Below, in pieces: positions 1 through 5,589 of a stretch of 6,695 nucleotides of DNA. Made by a program: the position numbers and the translations under genes. This DNA comes from JAGPUQ01 sp041594335. Its GTDB lineage: Bacteria; Pseudomonadota; Gammaproteobacteria; Pseudomonadales; Porticoccaceae. The DNA lies in the NCBI GenBank assembly GCA_041594335.1, contig JBFHML010000079.1:1-6695 (forward strand). Reading direction: 5' to 3'. Positions within the stretch are counted from its first letter, which is position 1. Every line of letters begins with the position of its first letter. The notes below the pieces were generated by a model that worked only from the letters and a program-made list of their open reading frames with translations, was not told where the DNA came from and did not search any database.

Positions 1-725
1 ATGCGCTCGGCACCGAGCAGCGCCTTGGCCATCGACCAGCCCTGGTTGACCTCACCGACCATGGCATCGCGGGGCACCCGGACGCCGTCGAAAAACACCT
101 CGGCAAACTCGGAGTAGCCGCCGATGTTCTCGATGGGCCGTACCGTGATCCCCGGACTGTCCATGGGCACCAACAGAAAGCTGATTCCCTGCTGCTTCTT
201 GACGCTCTTATCGGTCCGCACCAGCAGAAAGACGTGCGTCGCTTGCTGCGCCATGGTGGTCCAGATCTTCTGGCCATTCACCACCCAGTGATCGCCATCC
301 AACTCGGCGACGGTCCGCAGACTCGCCAAATCCGAGCCGGCACCGGGCTCCGAGTAACCCTGGCACCACAGATCCTCCCCGGAGAGGATCCGCGGCAGAT
401 AGTGCGCTTTCTGCTGCTCAGTTCCAAAGCGGATCAATAACGGGCCTAACATGGTGATACCGAAATTCGGAATCACCATGACCCCAACGCGGTCCAACTC
501 TTCAGCAAAGATCACCTGCTGATAGCTGCTCAGTCCCATGCCGCCGTATTCCCGCGGCCAACCCGGCGCCACCCAACCCTGTTCAGCGAGTTTGCGGTGC
601 CAATCCAGGGAACGGCGGAAATCGAGCCGCCGCGTGGGAAAGCGCAGCTCGCGCGGAAAATTGGCTTCCAGCCACTCCCGCACCTGCAGGCGAAACTGCT
701 GGTCATCGTCGGGCAGGATACCCAT
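1..725 (-). CDS. Acyl-CoA dehydrogenase, PimC-like large subunit (C-terminus off left edge)
   Basis: This FAD-dependent acyl-CoA dehydrogenase should introduce an alpha,beta double bond into an acyl-CoA. The first 241 codons are uninterrupted and run off the left edge, so roughly the last third is missing. Visible parts are the N-terminal helical domain with GWVAPGWPREYGGMGL (about residues 50-65), the mid beta-domain with CQGYSEPGAGSDLASL (FAD/substrate contact), KIWTT, and EVFFDGVRVP. The last visible residues, LLGAER, carry a Glu at 240 in the region of the alternative catalytic base. The ATG overlaps the TAA of the upstream gene by one base (TAATG), and no strong Shine-Dalgarno precedes it, so translation is probably coupled. 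It is clearly paralogous to the gene at 725-1882. The motifs resemble pimeloyl-CoA dehydrogenase large subunits and steroid side-chain FadE proteins. The substrate is unknown. Confidence 0.9.
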   Translation of the reverse strand, partial: MGILPDDDQQFRLQVREWLEANFPRELRFPTRRLDFRRSLDWHRKLAEQGWVAPGWPREYGGMGLSSYQQVIFAEELDRVGVMVIPNFGITMLGPLLIRFGTEQQKAHYLPRILSGEDLWCQGYSEPGAGSDLASLRTVAELDGDHWVVNGQKIWTTMAQQATHVFLLVRTDKSVKKQQGISFLLVPMDSPGITVRPIENIGGYSEFAEVFFDGVRVPRDAMVGEVNQGWSMAKALLGAER

Positions 726-1882
726 TAGCCGGGCAATCCCAAGGCGGCTTTGGCGAGGATGTTGCGCTGCACCTCGTTGCTACCGCCGTAAATGGTGGTG
801 GGCCGGGAGCCGATAAACTCGCCGGCGGGACGCGCCAGGCCATCCGCCGTCTCCACACCGCCCCATACGCCGGCACTTTCGCCGGCCGCCTCCAGCATCA
901 GTTCGGTGATCCGCTGCTGGGTCTCGGTGTTCCAGACCTTGAGCATCGACACCTCGGCACCAATGTGACCGCCACGCTTGAGCACTGCCACGAAGCGCCG
1001 GTAGGCGGCCCCCAGATCCTCGACATCGAGCTTCAGCGCTGTATAACGGGAGACAAACACCGGATCCTGGAACAAGCCCACCGCCTCCGCCAATGCCTTG
1101 AGACGATACATCGCCAAGGTGGCGAACTTGGGGCTGCCAATGAAGATACGTTCGTGACCGAGCAACGCCTTGGCGATCGTCCAACCGTTGTTCTCACCGC
1201 CCACCACATTGGCGACCGGCACGCGGACGTCGTCAAAAAACACCTCGGCAAACTCATCATGCATACCCAGGTTGATGATCGGCCGCACCGTGATGCCGGG
1301 CGTGTCCAGAGGGACGAGCAAAAAGGTGATGCCCTGCTGCTTCTTGCCCGTATTTTGGGTACGCACCAACATGAAGATCATGTTGGCGTCCATCGCCAGC
1401 GTGGTCCAGATCTTGTGGCCATTGACCACATAGTGATCACCGTCGCGCACCGCCGCGGTACGGAGACTGGCGAGATCAGAACCCGCACCGGGCTCAGAAT
1501 ACCCTTGGCACCAAATATGTTCCCCGGCCAGGATCTTCGGCAAATAATAGGCCTTCTGCTCCTCAGTCCCGTGCTGGATGAGCAGCGGACCCACCATGGT
1601 CATGCCCTGGTCCGGGGTGCGGCCGACGCCATAGGACTCGCACACATCCATAAAAATCAGCAGCTTGTTGGCATCCAAGCCCATGCCGCCGTGTTCCCGC
1701 GGCCAGCCCGGCGCCAGCCAGCCCTGTTTGGCCAACTTCAGATACCACTCACCGCACTGGTCCCAGTGCATCCGCTCGGGCGGAAATCGCAGCTCCTCGG
1801 GATAATTGGCAACGATCCAGTCGTGCACCAGCCGACGGAACGCCTCGTCGTCCATCGCGTTGTAGTCCGGCAGATCGATCAT
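725..1882 (-). CDS. Acyl-CoA dehydrogenase, PimC-like large subunit
   Basis: This complete 385-residue acyl-CoA dehydrogenase is of normal family length. It has the N-terminal helical domain with GWLAPGWPREHGGMGL (54-69), CQGYSEPGAGSDLASL (125-140), KIWTT (157-161), EVFFDDVRVP (213-222) and a C-terminal helical domain ending in IYGGSNEVQRNIL. In most family members the second residue of that last motif is the catalytic Glu (YEGT); here it is Gly 366. Glu 244, in LLGHERI, is a possible substitute base. From memory, steroid-type FadE heteromers use a Glu near this position, but that is inference. The ATG lies in an ATGA overlap with the upstream small-subunit gene, about 7 bases after a GGGGG stretch at the end of that gene. 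The context suggests an alpha2beta2 heterotetramer with that neighbour. The actual substrate cannot be read from the sequence. Confidence 0.93.
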   Translation of the reverse strand: MIDLPDYNAMDDEAFRRLVHDWIVANYPEELRFPPERMHWDQCGEWYLKLAKQGWLAPGWPREHGGMGLDANKLLIFMDVCESYGVGRTPDQGMTMVGPLLIQHGTEEQKAYYLPKILAGEHIWCQGYSEPGAGSDLASLRTAAVRDGDHYVVNGHKIWTTLAMDANMIFMLVRTQNTGKKQQGITFLLVPLDTPGITVRPIINLGMHDEFAEVFFDDVRVPVANVVGGENNGWTIAKALLGHERIFIGSPKFATLAMYRLKALAEAVGLFQDPVFVSRYTALKLDVEDLGAAYRRFVAVLKRGGHIGAEVSMLKVWNTETQQRITELMLEAAGESAGVWGGVETADGLARPAGEFIGSRPTTIYGGSNEVQRNILAKAALGLPG

Positions 1883-3018
1883 TGCGCCACCCCCAGCGTC
1901 AGCTCCGCATAGCGCGCCCGGTGGGCGCTCGCATTACCCAGCCAGGAGCCCAGATACATGGCTTTCTTGAGGTACAGGCCGATATTGCATTCGTCCGTAT
2001 AACCAATACCCCCGTGCAATTGGATGGCGTCCTTGCCGATCTTCAGTGCGGCATCGGAACAGCGCGCCTTGACCTGACTGGCGGCCACCGCCCGACGCCC
2101 GGCGTCGCCATCACTGTCAAACAGTGCAGCGCTCTGCAACACGACCGAACGCGAAATCTCGCTCAGGATGTACAGATCCACCGTTTTGTGCTGGATCGAC
2201 TGAAAGCTGCCGATGGGCTTGTCGAACTGGACGCGCTGCTGGATGTAATCGACGCTGATTTCCAGAGCCCGGGTCATGACCCCGAGCAGCTCGGCACTCG
2301 CCGCCAATCGGCCCTCGTCGAGCACTTCCGAGAGCAGGGCCTCACCCTGCTCAGGCCCCGCGATGCGGGCCCCCACGGGCGTATCGGCAAAATGGAGGTG
2401 GCCAAAGAATCCTCCGTCAACTCGCTGTTCAAACTCCAAGGAAAGCCCAGGTGCATCTCGATCCACCAAATACAGCGCAGTCCCCCCTGCCTCGGCGGCC
2501 GAGACGATAAAGCTATCGGCACCACCGGCATCGGGCACAAACAGCTTGCGGCCATTCAGCCGGCCGGCCGCACACACCACGGCACTGGCGGCAGCATCCA
2601 GCGCTGCGCGCCGCTCCTGCCACGCCAGCGCAGGCAGCCACTGCCCGGCGATCAGCCGCTGGAGCGATTCGTTCACGAGCCCGGGCTCCTCCGCACGCGC
2701 CAGGGTTCGGGCAGCGAGCACTGCAGTGGACACAAAGGGCACCGGCGTGAGCCCCTTGCCGAGCTGGATCAACACCAAAGCGAGATCAGCAAAACCCAGT
2801 CCTACGCCGCCCTGTTCTTCCGGAATCAGCAAACCCAGCCAGCCGGCGTCCGCTACCTCGCGCCAGAGTTCGCGATCGAAACCCGGTTGTTGAAACCGGT
2901 TGGCGCGAACTCGCTTCAATTCGTCATCCGCCGCGATAAAGGCGATGGCGCTGTCTTGGATGAGCACCTGCTCTTCCGTCAAGACATCGATCTTCGACTG
3001 CAAACTGATATCTTCCAC
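1879..3018 (-). CDS. Acyl-CoA dehydrogenase, PimD-like small subunit
   Basis: This is the first gene of the dehydrogenase operon. It has the family fold: N-terminal LTEEQVLIQDSA, GWLGLLIPEEQGGVGLGF, mid-domain TALYLVDRDAPG, then RVQFDKPIGSFQSIQH and a C-terminal IQLHGGIGYTDECNIGLYL. It lacks the SEPGAGSDL loop kept by the two downstream genes (the aligned stretch reads LAWQERRAALDAA), and it lacks a YEGT glutamate. Such degenerate members usually act as the partner subunit in a heteromer, as in PimC/PimD or FadE pairs. The start is uncertain. I chose GTG 3018, preceded by GGGAG at 5 bases, giving 379 residues. TTG 3003, preceded by GGAAG at 8 bases, is an alternative. The frame stays open to 3081, but that extension has no family similarity. 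The gene overlaps the next one by ATGA. Confidence 0.88.
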   Translation of the reverse strand: MEDISLQSKIDVLTEEQVLIQDSAIAFIAADDELKRVRANRFQQPGFDRELWREVADAGWLGLLIPEEQGGVGLGFADLALVLIQLGKGLTPVPFVSTAVLAARTLARAEEPGLVNESLQRLIAGQWLPALAWQERRAALDAAASAVVCAAGRLNGRKLFVPDAGGADSFIVSAAEAGGTALYLVDRDAPGLSLEFEQRVDGGFFGHLHFADTPVGARIAGPEQGEALLSEVLDEGRLAASAELLGVMTRALEISVDYIQQRVQFDKPIGSFQSIQHKTVDLYILSEISRSVVLQSAALFDSDGDAGRRAVAASQVKARCSDAALKIGKDAIQLHGGIGYTDECNIGLYLKKAMYLGSWLGNASAHRARYAELTLGVAQ

Positions 3019-3226
3019 ATCGACTCCCGAATCAAGGGGGGCTTGCGCGCACCGAGCACCCGACACAGGCGCGCGCTGCACAATGTTTTTTCGTTATGCG
3101 GGCGGCCAGCGGCCCACAACAGCTGTTGGCGGGCACCCGCTCGACACCGCGGCGACGGACACACGCCACACCGCCGCGCGGAGAACTGGACACCGCCAGC
3201 CGCGACCGCCTGGCCAAACTCGCGGA
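3019..3226. other. Intergenic region between fur and the acyl-CoA dehydrogenase operon
   Basis: About 208 bases separate the fur stop from the dehydrogenase start, and no credible gene lies here. The region holds a perfect 12-bp palindrome (3117-3128), a short inverted repeat GCGGG-CA-CCCGC (3129-3140) and an A-tract on the minus strand (3085-3090). A GCCAG/CTGGC stem (3195-3214) lies just after fur, but it is only 5 bp and has no T-run, so no intrinsic terminator is convincing. The dehydrogenase operon may therefore have its own promoter here, read-through from fur, or both. Confidence 0.6.
3112..3134. promoter_or_regulatory. Palindromic operator candidate upstream of acyl-CoA dehydrogenase operon
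   Basis: CAACAGCTGTTG at 3117-3128 is a perfect palindrome. It is flanked by GCCC (3112-3115) and GGGC (3131-3134), which extend the symmetry with a one-base offset. It lies about 100 bases upstream of the chosen start of the dehydrogenase operon. On the minus strand it overlaps a weak -35-like TTGTGG (3114-3119) that sits 15 bases from a -10-like CATAAC (3093-3098). This position suits a repressor site, for example of the TetR or GntR type. No regulator gene is visible in the window, and the promoter match is poor. Confidence 0.3.
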
Positions 3227-3646
3227 TTAGCGCTCGCGCCCGTCCCGCGGCCGAACATAGAGCACCAGACTATGGCCTATGAGATCGTAGCCCGCGTCGG
3301 CTGCGATCTTGCGCTGGATACGCTCGATTTCGTCGCTGCGAAATTCGGTCACCGTGCCCGAGACCATGCACACCATGTGATCGTGATGATCGCCGCGGTT
3401 GAGCTCGTAATGGGCCGCGCCATCGTCGAAAGAGTGCTTTTCCACCAGCCCTACGGCCTCGAACTGAGTGAGCACCCGGTACACCGTGGCGATACCAACT
3501 TCCTCTCCGGCGCCGGCCAACGCCCGGTAGACATCGTCCGCAGTCATGTGTTTTTGCTGGGACTGCTCGAGCAGCTGCAATATCTTCACCCGTGGATGCG
3601 TGACCTTCAGCCCTGCATTGCGTATCTCCTGATCCTCTCCCGACAT
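3227..3646 (-). CDS. fur: Ferric uptake regulator Fur
   Basis: Fur is a cytoplasmic, Fe(II)-sensing dimeric repressor of iron-uptake genes. The sequence encodes 139 residues. The winged-helix part has AGLKVTHPRVKIL (11-23), H33 in QKHMTADDVY, and recognition helix region ATVYRVLTQFEAVGLVEKH (53-71). The dimer/metal part has E81, HHDH (87-90), E101 and H125, at positions expected for the regulatory metal sites. Only one cysteine is present in the usual CxxC segment (CMVSG, C93; second position Ser), so a two-cysteine structural zinc site is not possible. I recall the same arrangement in Pseudomonas Fur. I chose ATG 3646 because AAGGGG (3655-3660) stands 8 bases upstream and the product matches Fur N-termini; the frame also opens at 3697. 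It is divergent from bamE, as in pseudomonads. Confidence 0.97.
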   Translation of the reverse strand: MSGEDQEIRNAGLKVTHPRVKILQLLEQSQQKHMTADDVYRALAGAGEEVGIATVYRVLTQFEAVGLVEKHSFDDGAAHYELNRGDHHDHMVCMVSGTVTEFRSDEIERIQRKIAADAGYDLIGHSLVLYVRPRDGRER

Positions 3647-3654
3647 CCGACGCG

Positions 3655-3660
3655 CCCCTT
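3655..3660 (-). promoter_or_regulatory. fur ribosome binding site
   Basis: AAGGGG on the minus strand lies 8 bases before ATG 3646. It decides the start in favour of this ATG over the upstream start at 3697, which would add 17 residues unlike other Fur proteins and would sit inside the promoter region. Confidence 0.65.
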
Positions 3661-3687
3661 CTAACGCTATGGCCGTTTCAGTATTAT
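3659..3687 (+). promoter_or_regulatory. Candidate bamE promoter
   Basis: TATTAT (3682-3687) matches the -10 consensus at 5 of 6 bases. TTCTAA (3659-3664) is a weak -35 at a 17-base spacing. The predicted transcript would start near 3694, leaving a leader of about 25 bases that includes CGGAA (3706-3710) 8 bases before the ATG. This promoter shares its -10 region with the candidate fur promoter on the opposite strand. Confidence 0.45.
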
Positions 3688-3711
3688 CCCCCGCCATCCC
3701 GGCTACGGAAA
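3683..3711 (-). promoter_or_regulatory. Candidate fur promoter
   Basis: On the minus strand, GATAAT (3683-3688) is a good -10 box. TTTCCG (3706-3711) is a weak -35 at a 17-base spacing. Transcription would begin about 30 bases upstream of the fur ATG at 3646. The -10 overlaps the candidate -10 of bamE on the other strand. Fur autoregulation is common, but only a single GATAAT-like hexamer is visible, not a full 19-bp Fur box. Confidence 0.45.
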
Positions 3712-3718
3712 CCCCGCG

Positions 3719-4147
3719 ATGTCTCCTCCCCGGCTATCGGCGTTGGTGCTGATCTCGCTACTGCTCACCGCATGCGCCAGTTCCGAGGGCGAACGCCGCT
3801 TTCGGCTGCTACCCGGCGTGCATCGGTTTCCCATCCAGCAGGGCAACGTCGTCACCCAGGATATGATCGATCAACTGCAACCGGGCATGACGCGCTCCCA
3901 GGTCCGCTATGTCCTGGGCACGCCGTTGATCGCCGACACTTTTGATCAATCGCGCTGGGACTATCTCTATACCGTCCGCCAACCCTCCGGCAAACGACTG
4001 CGCGAATACGTCGCCATCTATTTTGAGGGGGATCGCTTGGTCGGCATCAGCGGAGATTACCTGCCCTCCGGCGCCGCTGTGCCCCCCGGCACTCCGCCGA
4101 ACCCAGATACCGATGCGGATGCGGCCGCCGAGCGTGGCGGCGATTGA
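3719..4147 (+). CDS. bamE: Outer membrane assembly lipoprotein BamE (OmlA/SmpA)
   Basis: BamE is a small outer-membrane lipoprotein of the BAM complex. It supports BamA-BamD contact and insertion of beta-barrel proteins. The 142-residue product has a hydrophobic signal (residues 6-16) and a lipobox L16-T-A-C19; Ala at +2 after the Cys agrees with outer-membrane sorting. The mature domain shows the family pattern: QQGNVVTQDMIDQLQPGMT (40-58), QVRYVLGTPLIADTF, then WDYLYTVRQP and a final strand VAIYFEGDRLVGISGDYLP. A Pro/Ala/Asp-rich tail (about 118-142) extends beyond the usual core and is probably disordered. The gene is divergent from fur, as in Pseudomonas. Its TGA directly abuts the ratB stop on the other strand, leaving no intergenic space. 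Confidence 0.95.
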   Translation: MSPPRLSALVLISLLLTACASSEGERRFRLLPGVHRFPIQQGNVVTQDMIDQLQPGMTRSQVRYVLGTPLIADTFDQSRWDYLYTVRQPSGKRLREYVAIYFEGDRLVGISGDYLPSGAAVPPGTPPNPDTDADAAAERGGD

Positions 4148-4462
4148 TCACCGCTTTTCGCGTTGCGCACGCCGCCGACGCGCGGCCTTCGGATCGGCCA
4201 GCAAGGGGCGGTAGACCTCCACCCGATCGCCGGGCTGCACCGCGTAGACATCCGCCGGGGCCAATCCTCGGGTGCCCAGCAAGCGGCCAAAGATCCCCAT
4301 CCGTTCCGGGACGATAGTCACCTCCGGAAAAGCCGCCGCGATACCGGCGAGCTCGACCGCCTGCAACGCCGTAGTGCCCGGCGGCACACGCAAGGCCACC
4401 ACAAGCTGTCGCCTCGGCAATGCACAGGCGACCTCGATCGCAATGGTATCCGCGCCGCTCAT
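4148..4462 (-). CDS. ratB: RnfH/RatB family ubiquitin-like protein
   Basis: This is a 104-residue member of the RnfH (RatB, UPF0125) family of small beta-grasp proteins. Their molecular role is poorly defined. They are usually encoded beside ratA; the name RnfH comes from association with rnf genes in some bacteria. The hallmark C-terminal segment is present: MGIFGRLLG (55-63), then VQPGDRVEVYRPLLADPK (75-92), ending in a very basic tail (ARRRRAQREKR). The N-terminal half has the family's pattern of two strands (IAIEVACAL, QLVVALRVPPG) followed by a helix. The stretch between GIFG and GDRVE contains several extra residues (TRGLAPADVYA) compared with what I recall from enterobacterial proteins. 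The ATG overlaps the ratA stop as ATGA, so the two are co-translated. Confidence 0.92.
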   Translation of the reverse strand: MSGADTIAIEVACALPRRQLVVALRVPPGTTALQAVELAGIAAAFPEVTIVPERMGIFGRLLGTRGLAPADVYAVQPGDRVEVYRPLLADPKAARRRRAQREKR

Positions 4463-4887
4463 CGCATCGCCCGCGCCACCAGCGCCTGCACCAGGTTATC
4501 TCCCACCCGGGCAAAGAGCGCTCGCGCCGGCCGCCCCAGCGCCCGCTGGTTCAGCGCAAATCGCAGTTCCAAGGAGACCTTGCATCCGAGCTCCCCGAGT
4601 GGCGTAAAGATCCACGTCCCGTGAAAAGACCGAAACGGACCCTCCTCCAGGACCAGTTCGATCCGCTCGTGCGGATAGAGCAGGTTGCGGGTAGTAAAAC
4701 TGTAGCGCAGGCCCGCCCTGCCGAGATCCAGGCGCGCGCGCATCTCGGTCGCCGAGCGGCAATAGACCTCGGCACCGATGCAGCCCTCCATATACTGGGG
4801 GTATTCCTCGACTGCGCAGACCAACTCGAACATTTCCGCGGCGCTGCGCGGGACTAGCGCACTGCGGGTTAGGGCGATTTCACTCAC
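4459..4887 (-). CDS. ratA: RatA/Coq10-like START-fold protein
   Basis: This protein belongs to the polyketide cyclase/START-fold family that contains bacterial RatA and mitochondrial Coq10. In E. coli, RatA was reported to bind the 50S subunit and block 70S association. Relatives bind ubiquinone or other lipids, so a toxin role here should not be assumed. Supporting motifs are SALVPRSAAEMFELVCAVEE at the N-terminus with YPQYMEGC following, then RAGLRYSFTTRN, EGPFRSFHGTWIFTPL, and a C-terminal helix with VGDNLVQALVARA. I chose GTG 4887 (142 residues). GGAG lies 8 bases upstream, and the product then starts VSEIALTRSALVP, matching the E. coli N-terminus MPQISRTALVP. ATG 4911, after a GGGG run, would add 8 residues and cannot be excluded. 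It overlaps ratB by ATGA. Confidence 0.92.
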   Translation of the reverse strand: MSEIALTRSALVPRSAAEMFELVCAVEEYPQYMEGCIGAEVYCRSATEMRARLDLGRAGLRYSFTTRNLLYPHERIELVLEEGPFRSFHGTWIFTPLGELGCKVSLELRFALNQRALGRPARALFARVGDNLVQALVARAMR

Positions 4888-5088
4888 TGATTGCACTCCA
4901 GGGCTCGCCATCGGCCACCCCGCCTTACCAAGCCGCGCAGCTTAACAATCCACCAGGGCTTTATGCAGCCACCGCGATCGACAGCACACGCCCGGCGACC
5001 CGCGGCGACGGGCTCATCGGGCGCGTCAATGGTCCGACGCTTCCGCCAACGCGGACTTGCCGCCGGCAAATCCCTATAATCGCCGCCC
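4888..5088. other. Divergent intergenic region between ratA and smpB
   Basis: About 200 bases separate the two divergent starts. The right end carries the smpB promoter (-10 TATAAT at 5075-5080) and an inverted repeat. The left end carries the ratA Shine-Dalgarno GGAG (minus strand, 4896-4899). A small AAGC/GCTT stem lies at 4930-4942. On the minus strand a TTGACG hexamer (5024-5029) has no -10 at a suitable distance. No convincing ratA promoter and no gene were found here. Confidence 0.6.
5057..5080 (+). promoter_or_regulatory. smpB promoter with perfect -10 and nearby inverted repeat
   Basis: TATAAT at 5075-5080 is a perfect -10 box and predicts transcription from about 5087, two bases before the smpB ATG. 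No good -35 lies 16-18 bases upstream; TTGCCG (5057-5062) is only 12 bases away. An inverted repeat TTGCC-GCC-GGCAA (5057-5069) occupies the space just upstream of the -10 and could be a regulator site. No Shine-Dalgarno sequence occurs between the -10 box and the ATG. Confidence 0.55.
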
Positions 5089-5586
5089 ATGAACAAACCC
5101 ACCCAGAAAATCAAAGCCGCCGCCAAGAGCTCAGGCTCCAGCACCATCGCCCTCAACAAGCGCGCCCGCCACGACTACCACCTCGAAGAGCGTGTCGAAG
5201 CCGGACTGGTCCTGGAAGGCTGGGAGGTGAAAAGTCTACGCGCCGGCAAAGCCCAACTGGTCGACTCCTATGTCCTGTTCAAGGACGGCGAGGCGTTCCT
5301 ACTCGGCGCCTTGATCACGCCGTTGGCCTCCGCCTCGACGCACTTCGTCACCGATCCCACGCGGACCCGCAAGTTGCTGCTCAACCGTCGCGAGCTCAAC
5401 CGCCTGGCGGGCGCCGTGCAGCAAAAGGGCTACACCTGTGTCGCCACCGCCCTGTACTGGAAAAGACACCGGGTGAAATGCGAGATCGCACTGGCCAAGG
5501 GCAAGGCATTGCACGACAAACGCGAGACCGAAAAGGCACGTGATTGGCAGCGTCAAAAGCAGCGCATCCTGCGCCATGCCACCTGA
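5089..5586 (+). CDS. smpB: SsrA-binding protein SmpB
   Basis: SmpB binds tmRNA (SsrA) and delivers it to stalled ribosomes for trans-translation, which tags the unfinished peptide and releases the ribosome. The 165-residue product matches the family throughout: IALNKRARHDYHLEE (20-34), GWEVKSLRAGKAQL (44-57), DSYVLFKDGEAFLLGA, the DPTRTRKLLLNRREL block (89-103), LYWKRHRVKCEIALAKGK and the basic C-terminal tail HDKRETEKARDWQRQK that enters the ribosomal mRNA channel. The first 19 residues are a lysine/serine-rich extension, slightly longer than in E. coli. The ATG lies 8 bases after a perfect TATAAT with no ribosome binding site, so the message is probably leaderless. The ssrA RNA gene is not in this window. 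The stop lies 3 bases from the convergent ppsA stop. Confidence 0.98.
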   Translation: MNKPTQKIKAAAKSSGSSTIALNKRARHDYHLEERVEAGLVLEGWEVKSLRAGKAQLVDSYVLFKDGEAFLLGALITPLASASTHFVTDPTRTRKLLLNRRELNRLAGAVQQKGYTCVATALYWKRHRVKCEIALAKGKALHDKRETEKARDWQRQKQRILRHAT

Positions 5587-5589
5587 CCC

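Noticed and set aside
965..1912. A 315-codon open frame on the plus strand, antisense to a large-subunit dehydrogenase gene
   Set aside because: It is opposite a gene with complete family motifs. Its His/Gln/Arg-rich translation looks like an antisense reading, and no ribosome binding site was noted.
3195..3214. An intrinsic terminator after fur
   Set aside because: The GCCAG/CTGGC stem is 5 bp with a 10-base loop, and no T-run follows on the minus strand.
1882..3282. A 466-codon open frame on the plus strand, antisense to the small-subunit dehydrogenase gene
   Set aside because: It is a by-product of GC-rich codon use on the other strand. Its translation shows no recognisable domain, it crosses the non-coding leader and enters the end of fur, and the minus-strand gene has clear family motifs over the same bases.
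2900..3664. A 254-codon open frame on the plus strand covering the dehydrogenase leader and most of fur
   Set aside because: It is antisense to the well-supported fur gene and its translation has no recognisable domain.
3678..3700. A Fur box in the fur/bamE gap
   Set aside because: Only one GATAAT hexamer is present. The following bases (ACTGAA) do not continue the repeated GATAAT/ATTATC pattern, so autoregulation by Fur cannot be claimed from sequence.
4459..4462. ratA/ratB as a toxin-antitoxin module
   Set aside because: Although RatA was described as a toxin in E. coli, the pair sits in a conserved housekeeping context and RatB is not an established antitoxin. The START/Coq10 relationship makes other roles at least as likely.
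5024..5029. TTGACG as a -35 box for ratA on the minus strand
   Set aside because: The hexamer is good, but the bases 16-18 further on are GCCGCG-like, with no -10 box.
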